A DNA stretch of 12,086 bases from JAWOJF01 sp046481785 (GTDB taxonomy: Bacteria; Bacteroidota; Ignavibacteria; Ignavibacteriales; Ignavibacteriaceae). The notes under the pieces are model-generated. The model searched no databases. It saw only the letters and a list, made by a program, of their open reading frames with translations, and was not told the DNA's origin. The translations under genes were made by a program, and so were the position numbers. Shown piece after piece: positions 9,501-12,086 of this stretch. Each line of letters begins with the position of its first letter. Position 1 is the stretch's first letter. The stretch lies in NCBI GenBank assembly GCA_046481785.1, contig JAWOJF010000150.1, positions 1 through 12,086 of the forward strand. Direction: 5' to 3'.

Positions 9501-11965
9501 TTATATATTCTGTAGCTGTATTCAAAACCCTCTGCACCAAACAAAAGCGGGTTCATGCCTGAATGTTTGACATATTCTTCTTTTAAGAATGCAGAGTTTC
9601 CTTCGGTATCAATATATTTTATATAAAGAAGATCCTCACCAAGATTATAATGAGCGGCAACCCTGTTATTTGTGCTGCTGCTTTTTGGGAGCACTTTTCC
9701 CCTCAGGGCTAAGGCATCAGTATCAGAAAAATTTCTAATTATATTTTCGGCATAATTATCATGGGCCAGCGCATCATCATCAAGAAAACTAACTATACTA
9801 CCCCGTGCAAAGAATACACCAATATTTCTGCCTTCAGAAAGAAGGAAATTATGAGGGAGTCCTACATATAAGATTGGTAAACGTATAAGTTCGGGTAAAA
9901 TTTCTTCATTTAATCCATTATCAACTACAATTACTTCACAATCATTATTATAACTGTCGGTAACTGAGCGTATACAATCAAGTAAAAGTCTTTTTGTATT
10001 GTAAGCAACAATAATTACAGACAGCTTAACACCGTTATTGAGATTTTTCGGCCTGTTATCATATCTTACAAATTTGGTATAATCTATTGAATGCCTGTAT
10101 TTTTCAATTTCTTTTTCCGCAGATTTGAATTCTCGCGAATAAAGTTTATTGCCTGCATTTTCAAAGTTCTTTATACTTTCGCTAAGCTCTGTTTTTGATT
10201 TTGCAACTCTTCTTTTAACAGCATTTACCTTAGCATTGTTCATTGTATTAAGGCTTATTTTACGTGCTTCATCATTATGCGATACAGAATCATTAAGCAC
10301 CCGGTACATGTAAAGAGGTTCATTTACAAAAAGGAGAGCACCAACTTCCTCCATCTTGTAGGATATGTCTTTATCTTCTGTATGCAGAAATGCAGTATCA
10401 TACCCGGCTGATTTTTTATAATAATCTATCTTAAATGTGCGGAAGTGGCTTACAACATCCGAATCAAGATTGGTTTTGCCTTCCGGTATGCTTTTGCAAT
10501 AGCCCATTTCATAAGGCTTAAGCTCCTCGTTGCAGTAAACAAACTGTGAATAAATGTATCCTGCAGTGGGATTATTTTTGTGGGCATTATACATTACTTC
10601 TATGGCATTAGGAAGAAGTGCATCATCACTGTCTAATGTTCCAAAATAATCACTGCGTACGTTATTTATTCCCTCTATAAGTGAAACAATATATCTTTTA
10701 TTTTCATTATGCCTGATCAGTTTTATTCTGTTATCAGTTAAATACTTTTTAATTACTTCTATTGAATTATCAGTAGAGCAGTCATCTATAATAATTAATT
10801 CCCAGTCTGTAAAAGTTTGCAGCAGCACTGATTCAATTGCCTGAGCAATGTATCTGCCCCTATTATAATTCGCCATTATAATAGAGAAAGAAGGTTTAAC
10901 TGAAAGTGCAGATACTTCCCTATTCTTAGCAACAGGATTATCAGCCAGGTCTTTTATTTCTTTAGCAGGCGGATTATTTGATATTACAGCCTTTTTACTG
11001 CTGCCCTTAATATGATTGAAAATGTCATCATACCTGTGGAACCATGTGTGTTCTTTTATAGTTCTCTGATATGCATTCTGTGCAATTTTCTGCCCCTCAC
11101 CCGGATGATTTAAGTAATAACCTATTTTCTCAGCCAGCTCATCAGTAGAGTTGAATATTACAATTTCTTTTCCGTTCTCATAATATTCTTCCAGGTTCTC
11201 AGCTTTATCTGTTAAAAGCAAACTCTTAGTTCCGGGTATTTCAAAATTCCTGCCTTTTATCTGCTGGCTCAGGTTATCATTTGAATTTGAAAGGTTAAGA
11301 TTTATTTTACTGCGTGAGAACATTCTTACCATCTGGTGGAAAGGGAGCCTCGGGCGATTCTGCCAGTTAAAGCCAAAATATTCTACATTAATATTTTTAT
11401 TTAAAAGAGAAGAAATTACTTCTCTGCGGTTACCATGCGGCTGCCCGATAAAGCTGACATCTATATCTTTTTTGACATTATAAGGAATGTATAACTCATG
11501 ATTACATGCCCACTGGGTTTTAATTACTTTGTCAAAAATATTTTGCTGTTTATATTTTTGAAGTGCGCTGTTTGCGGTTGTACAAATAAAATCAAAATTG
11601 GGAGCAACCTTACTGCTGTACTTTTCATATCTCCAATGATCGTCACAGAACCAGTGAATAGTAGTTATGCCCAGTTCAGATAATCTTTTAAATACTTCAT
11701 GTTTGGGATCTTTGTGAAAATCAAAGAGGACAGCAAAAATGTGTGAGGGCTGTTCTTTTTTGGCAAACTCATATAGCTCCTCGGTCATCAGGTCAAGTCC
11801 TATTGTACTGCCCCTGTCAATAAAATCATAATGAGCAAAATCCCAGCCCTGCTTTATGCAGTAGCTTTTAAGCGGATGGTAAAAATTCCTGTGCTCAAAA
11901 GATAAGCCTCTCGACTTATTGCCATAGTCATATTTCATCCCTATATAAAGTACTTTTTCTTTCAT
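3551..11965 (-). CDS. Giant multi-module glycosyltransferase: CgeB-GT, five GT2, GT10, methyltransferase-like, TPR (2804 aa)
   Basis: One open frame of 2804 codons without interruption. Modules in order, by residue: CgeB-like GT (1-320), GT2-1 (357-565), GT2-2 (645-850), GT10 fucosyltransferase-like (895-1205), class I methyltransferase-like (1222-1412), GT2-3 (1424-1640), helical/TPR-like linker (1660-1835), GT2-4 (1850-2075), GT2-5 (2105-2355), three TPR repeats (2381-2792). Ordinary GT2 or GT10 proteins are about 250-450 residues, so this polypeptide equals seven transferases, one methyltransferase and a scaffold. No signal peptide or membrane helix is seen, so it should act in the cytoplasm or at the inner face of the membrane. 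The inferred role is ordered assembly of a branched or methylated glycan; sugars and acceptor are unknown. The ATG is chosen because it overlaps the upstream stop (TAATG) and is followed at once by the first beta strand, KVLYIGM. Most GT2 modules keep acidic donor motifs, which argues against decay. Confidence 0.93.
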   Translation of the reverse strand: MKEKVLYIGMKYDYGNKSRGLSFEHRNFYHPLKSYCIKQGWDFAHYDFIDRGSTIGLDLMTEELYEFAKKEQPSHIFAVLFDFHKDPKHEVFKRLSELGITTIHWFCDDHWRYEKYSSKVAPNFDFICTTANSALQKYKQQNIFDKVIKTQWACNHELYIPYNVKKDIDVSFIGQPHGNRREVISSLLNKNINVEYFGFNWQNRPRLPFHQMVRMFSRSKINLNLSNSNDNLSQQIKGRNFEIPGTKSLLLTDKAENLEEYYENGKEIVIFNSTDELAEKIGYYLNHPGEGQKIAQNAYQRTIKEHTWFHRYDDIFNHIKGSSKKAVISNNPPAKEIKDLADNPVAKNREVSALSVKPSFSIIMANYNRGRYIAQAIESVLLQTFTDWELIIIDDCSTDNSIEVIKKYLTDNRIKLIRHNENKRYIVSLIEGINNVRSDYFGTLDSDDALLPNAIEVMYNAHKNNPTAGYIYSQFVYCNEELKPYEMGYCKSIPEGKTNLDSDVVSHFRTFKIDYYKKSAGYDTAFLHTEDKDISYKMEEVGALLFVNEPLYMYRVLNDSVSHNDEARKISLNTMNNAKVNAVKRRVAKSKTELSESIKNFENAGNKLYSREFKSAEKEIEKYRHSIDYTKFVRYDNRPKNLNNGVKLSVIIVAYNTKRLLLDCIRSVTDSYNNDCEVIVVDNGLNEEILPELIRLPILYVGLPHNFLLSEGRNIGVFFARGSIVSFLDDDALAHDNYAENIIRNFSDTDALALRGKVLPKSSSTNNRVAAHYNLGEDLLYIKYIDTEGNSAFLKEEYVKHSGMNPLLFGAEGFEYSYRIYNESGFGSFMYSPGVIIYHDYADNDNKLQTKFDRHKLMNDYLRWKYSDIEEFRIPYYKRHTGVDNSSALTKADRIITENDLYVINRHTANKVEIIGGADARLILDNNNTDQQLRVFYNAYSLENVNAIKPADAFWFTEPYTVIADNYKSDLLKYFPLLINWNRKFLKDKPNSVFVPHAHWSDEKDYEKLIHPGTNWNERKNEILFIGNPKSSQQECELYSLRVAAADWFHNNTDFEVSWYSRFPLDRPYYKGQTENKVGLIENAKFIFCPENTYDELHSWDYLTEKLFDGFAGKAVPLYMGCYNIDEYFSNNLYIDLRQYVKKNGKDIKVDFDQLYKKIKEFTESDYTAQQNAVAEFFRNNPEVFKDRTWDSVYQQVLKGYMNFFKRDTDIEVKNCNDNNIKKEIKRIEDNYIFTGDYYLKAEIEKLVKKYNIKSIVETGTSEGSSTKEMSSFVENVFSIEVVSETYQRAKERLKDIKNIKLFPGSSPDVMKEMLASVPRPVLFFLDAHWYDYWPILDELKVIKSFPDLKDSVIVVHDFYVPGKDFGYDSYGGQKLDYGYIEKELLEVNPNYKHYYSSKATGKRRGVIYIYPGEETPVVNNDEPFISVCIPTYNRAVFLKQAIDSALKQKGNFEIVVVDDGSTDNTGEIVKNFASSKINYIKKTNEGRPAARNMCVNEAKGDYLLWLDDDDLLADGLIESYSQVIKNDPSVDVVYGDPQSFDSDTGDDLQHFEPEDYTEKSSGLLSNIIQGKGITFGGSLIRKKLINEAGGFDNEFVRAQDNELWTRLAYKAKFHKLHRIIYYYRKHENNISMSGFIDRSYESLIIRKIVASYPLEKIYPSFNWENPAKARNKALYETAKGLMHFRDYFNSIKLIGSIEKKSDEVILMLFNAYLKSGKRVQAEAMIQSARGELKKKFKDIFGKYKKLWSLSKEKDLALVKSELESFISLEDYSFYPAFITGKIFEAFGDFKSAYLHLKNAVSYNPNDDDVFNDAMSAAKKVEKEKELSDMRNRMLKEFTFFDGQTINRGELVSVIMPSFNRPDKLKNAIESVLSQTYSNFELIIVKDGGKSVNKIVKSFNDNRIKLIDFDTNKGPSAARNAGIKSAKGKYIALLDDDDIFYPDHLETALDNLTDDIKVVYTDSVRCAYIKKGKKYELQDQTVPYSIDYNRNKLLIGNISPINCFVFEKSLLNKTGLFDESLQVLEDWEFWLRLSEAAIFKHIKKNTVQVNWYNDGSTLTSSKQEEFGKARNLIYKKYENEINAIPNMNEIIEEFKAIWSKDNPKDLPLVSIIALTYNQLEYTKAFVESVYKTTNVTFELILVDNNSSDETGKYLVELEKKRSNAKVIFNKENLGFPKGVNQGIKASSGKYILIANNDILVTENWLDRMLEIAESDPSAGLVCPISNAVSGVQLDKNAAYTTVEEMYKYAAKIRKENSGKMFFFPRVAFLCTLIKKQVIEKIGGLDERFSPGNFEDDDFCLRAQIAGYKTVIAQDVFIHHFGSKSFTAEGLEKYQEHLDKNKKIFKEKWNADPEEIWLQGKKIKQRSIMYPINNNQFIEMIERAKNLISDQEYHSALDSLYKALAVFDEQAARELNINRYDLLTLTGNVALLSNELEAAGECFEGALNLNPQSSQACMGLGEVFYKKDMLESAKTMFEWSVSYDPENLKAANSLREINSALGLNSADNSLHRQDKESDQASKKNENNANQMLSRAADSLLNKKYSEAKILIETAEGMFNGQLSNPVNSEFASAFYNLKGYIHLSLNDVASARGFFEKSLDLNKKSSQACTGLAEIILIEGLQKSKTMFEWGIKNNPANILAVEGLRKVNNLLNLPDNDISENLSSQSETSIVKLLDKAFKFFEEKKYNEALQVLLTAEEYLPENDMKIKSAVESLKGFSYLGLNNLEDAKGFFERALNDEPNSSDACAGLGEVFRLTGLEKEAKTMFEWALLYNPGNKFALVGLTKVNSLLGFENHHNSLIQEYH
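3590..3946 (-). repeat. TPR repeat unit 3 of 3 in the giant protein's C-terminus
   Basis: Residues 2674-2792. Landmarks are KGFFERALNDEPNSSDACAG (2729-2748), KTMFEW (2763-2768) and LTKVNSLLGF (2783-2792). A Ser/Asn/Asp-rich spacer (about 2654-2673) precedes it. The protein ends 12 residues after this unit, so the repeat block forms the very C-terminus. Confidence 0.85.
4007..4375 (-). repeat. TPR repeat unit 2 of 3 in the giant protein's C-terminus
   Basis: Residues 2531-2653. Landmarks are RGFFEKSLDL (2591-2600), SSQACTGLAE (2604-2613), KTMFEW (2624-2629) and LRKVNNLLNL (2644-2653). It is the most diverged copy at DNA level. A low-complexity polar spacer rich in Asn, Ser, Asp and Lys (about 2503-2530) separates it from unit 1. 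Confidence 0.85.
4460..4825 (-). repeat. TPR repeat unit 1 of 3 in the giant protein's C-terminus
   Basis: Residues 2381-2502. It shares with units 2 and 3 the order: AL/A helix, YNLKG/LTLTGN-type helix, A-x-x-FFE/CFE, SSQAC-x-GLGE (2452-2461), KTMFEW (2473-2478), N-P-turn, then a final LREINSALGL-like helix. At DNA level a 17-base stretch (4536-4552) is identical to 3666-3682 in unit 3. Confidence 0.85.
4862..4875 (-). promoter_or_regulatory. Internal Shine-Dalgarno plus ATG inside the giant gene (possible second start)
   Basis: Reading the minus strand, AAAGGAG (4875-4869), a 4-base spacer and ATG (4864-4862) lie in frame at Met2368. It is the best ribosome binding site I see in the window; the annotated starts have none this good. 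Starting here would give a 437-residue TPR-only protein ending at 3551. That product would begin MYP, as does the adjacent TPR fusion gene at 3551. It may be an active internal start, a relic of a fusion, or chance in codons for Gln-Arg-Ser. Confidence 0.4.
4901..5653 (-). other. Module 8 of the giant protein: GT2-5, NND-type
   Basis: Residues 2105-2355. Motifs are VSIIALTYNQLEYTKAFVES (2109-2128), LVDNNSSDET (2141-2150), NLGFPKGVNQGI (2172-2183), IANNDILV (2193-2200), FEDDDFCLRA (2293-2302) and HHFGS (2318-2322). The NND in place of DxD, together with the LGF-x-KG-x-NQG loop, marks the rhamnosyltransferase-like GT2 branch, where this is normal and not a loss. The domain ends near WLQGK (2356-2360), just before the TPR block. 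Confidence 0.9.
5741..6418 (-). other. Module 7 of the giant protein: GT2-4
   Basis: Residues 1850-2075. Motifs are VSVIMPSFNRPDKLKNAIES (1852-1871), IIVKDGG (1883-1889, a variant of the usual VDDGS turn), GPSAARNAGIKSAKG (1914-1928), LLDDDDIF (1933-1940) and LEDWEFWLRL (2024-2033). All residues expected for donor and metal binding are present apart from the variant turn. Likely an active inverting GT-A enzyme. Confidence 0.91.
6461..6988 (-). other. Helical, partly TPR-like linker between GT2-3 and GT2-4
   Basis: Residues 1660-1835, all helical by composition. At least one segment reads as a TPR unit: ITGKIFEAFGDFKSAYLHLK (1779-1798) followed by a Pro-Asn turn. The remainder (about 1665-1775) shows weaker paired-helix repeats and is Lys/Glu rich. 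It resembles the TPR tail that follows GT2 domains in stand-alone proteins of the kind starting at 631. Confidence 0.6.
7046..7696 (-). other. Module 6 of the giant protein: GT2-3
   Basis: Residues 1424-1640. The classic GT2 set is complete: ISVCIPTYNRAVFLKQAIDS (1426-1445), VVVDDGSTDNT (1456-1466), EGRPAARN (1486-1493), LWLDDDDLL (1505-1513), and a QDNELW acidic motif (1600-1605) for the catalytic base. It is one of the two most canonical GT2 copies in the protein and is expected to be active. Confidence 0.92.
7730..8302 (-). other. Module 5 of the giant protein: class I SAM-methyltransferase-like domain
   Basis: Residues 1222-1412. VETGTSEGSST (1257-1267) is motif I (the glycine-rich SAM loop), FSIEVV (1278-1283) ends in the acidic residue expected to hold the ribose, FLDAHWYDYW (1325-1334) is the motif IV region, and IVVHDFYVPG (1354-1363) follows. 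This is the layout of small Methyltransf_24-like domains found next to glycosyltransferases. It could methylate a sugar or, less likely, serve a structural role. The substrate is unknown. Confidence 0.75.
8351..9283 (-). other. Module 4 of the giant protein: GT10 fucosyltransferase-like domain
   Basis: Residues about 895-1205; the start is approximate. The core at DNA 8552-8713 (residues 1085-1138) has the GT10 signature: KFIFCPENT (1085-1093), DYLTEKLFDGF (1101-1111), AVPLYMG (1115-1121), NID (1124-1126) and YIDLRQY (1134-1140). The order ENT ... DY-x-TEK ... VP-x-Y-x-G ... F/YIDL is that of bacterial alpha-1,3-fucosyltransferases such as the Helicobacter pylori enzymes, which use GDP-fucose. 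Upstream, NEILFIGNPKSSQQECELYS (1021-1040) fits the start of the C-terminal nucleotide-binding lobe. The N-terminal acceptor lobe is divergent, so linkage and acceptor cannot be stated. Confidence 0.83.
9416..10033 (-). other. Module 3 of the giant protein: GT2-2
   Basis: Residues 645-850. Motifs are LSVIIVAYNTKRLLLDCIRS (648-667), VIVVDNG (678-684), SEGRNIG (710-716) and FLDDDAL (727-733) as the DxD region. GAEGFEYSYRI (810-820) and IIYHDY (836-841) close the domain. The usual DDGSTD turn is shortened to DNGLNEE. The overall shape is closest to GT2 enzymes acting on surface glycans; the acceptor is unknown. Confidence 0.85.
10271..10897 (-). other. Module 2 of the giant protein: GT2-1
   Basis: Residues 357-565. 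Motifs are FSIIMANYNRGRYIAQAIES (360-379), IIIDDCSTDNS (391-401) and the DxD region LDSDDAL (444-450). A TED motif at 529-531 probably supplies the catalytic base. The middle segment that normally reads 'G-x-x-x-ARN' is replaced by NKRYIVSLIEGI (422-433), so this copy has diverged in the donor-binding loop while keeping the acidic residues. A charged helical stretch (about 565-640) links it to the next module. Confidence 0.88.
11006..11965 (-). other. Module 1 of the giant protein: CgeB-like GT-B glycosyltransferase
   Basis: Residues 1-320. The N-terminal half shows alternating strands and helices ending in HWFCDDHWRYE (104-114) and a candidate switch to the C-terminal lobe at DVSFIGQPHGNRREV (169-183), a typical CgeB/spore-maturation-type motif. 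The C-terminal lobe has KGRNFEIPGTKSLLLTD (237-253), where an Arg, an E-x-P and a Gly line the donor site in this family, then EEYYENGKEIVIF (259-271). This matches the Glyco_trans_1_2 kind of domain. The donor is not predictable. Confidence 0.82.
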
Positions 11966-11967
11966 TA
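11963..11967 (-). promoter_or_regulatory. TAATG stop/start overlap coupling the upstream TPR gene to the giant gene
   Basis: Same one-base overlap as at 3549-3553. Only a short GGA, immediately next to the overlap, could serve as ribosome site. It supports the chosen start of the 2804-residue protein and places it inside a longer operon. Confidence 0.7.
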
Positions 11968-12086
11968 TCCGGCTGAGATTAAATTAAATAATTGTTCTGC
12001 CTCAATGTTCTTATAATCAAGTTCAAGAGCATCTTCCAGGTATTTCTGAGCTTCTTCCGGCTTATTCCGGCTGCTGAGAATTTTTG
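11965..12086 (-). CDS. TPR protein, C-terminal fragment (5' part outside window)
   Basis: Only the last 40 codons are inside the window, ending in TAA at 11967-11965. The readable tail is helical with TPR-like content, including KPEEAQKYLEDALELD followed by a second helix and the end FNLISAG. The pattern A-x3-L-x2-A-L-x-L-D is what a TPR helix B normally shows. The stop shares one base with the start of the 2804-residue gene (TAATG), so the two genes are co-transcribed and probably translationally coupled. Neighbouring proteins join TPRs to glycosyltransferases, so this may also be the end of such a fusion, but the catalytic part, if any, cannot be seen. Confidence 0.8.
   Translation of the reverse strand, partial: KILSSRNKPEEAQKYLEDALELDYKNIEAEQLFNLISAG

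Overview
The window is a dense, single-direction (minus-strand) glycosyltransferase cluster from an AT-rich bacterium that uses the standard code. Every gene runs right to left and there is no intergenic space longer than 4 bases, so this is the interior of an operon that continues past both ends. Gene starts have weak Shine-Dalgarno sequences, and two of the three junctions are TAATG stop/start overlaps. That style, with the low GC and the many TPR-linked glycosyltransferases, would fit a Bacteroidota/Ignavibacteriota-type organism, but no marker gene is present and this is only a guess.

Layout in transcription order (right to left): (1) 11965-12086, the last 40 codons of a TPR protein that begins outside the window; (2) 3551-11965, one uninterrupted 2804-residue protein holding, in order, a CgeB-like glycosyltransferase, two GT2 domains, a GT10 (fucosyltransferase-like) domain, a SAM-methyltransferase-like domain, a third GT2, a helical/TPR-like linker, two more GT2 domains, and a C-terminal block of three ~120-residue TPR repeats; (3) 636-3551, a 971-residue TPR - GT9-like - GT4 fusion; (4) 1-631, the first 210 codons of a GT2 protein of the 'LCMIIKNEE' type, cut by the window edge. 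In total about ten glycosyltransferase modules and one methyltransferase-like module sit in 12 kb.

Taken together, this looks like a glycan-building locus in which enzymes that are usually separate genes have been fused into giant, apparently cytoplasmic polypeptides (I see no signal peptides or membrane segments) joined to TPR scaffolds. The TPRs suggest binding to a protein partner or acceptor, so sequential glycosylation of a surface or appendage protein is one reading. Surface polysaccharide synthesis is equally possible, because no flippase, polymerase, ligase or acceptor gene is visible. The most unusual items are the 2804-residue assembly-line protein, its embedded GT10 domain, and a good internal ribosome binding site with an ATG that would release the C-terminal TPR block as a separate 437-residue protein.
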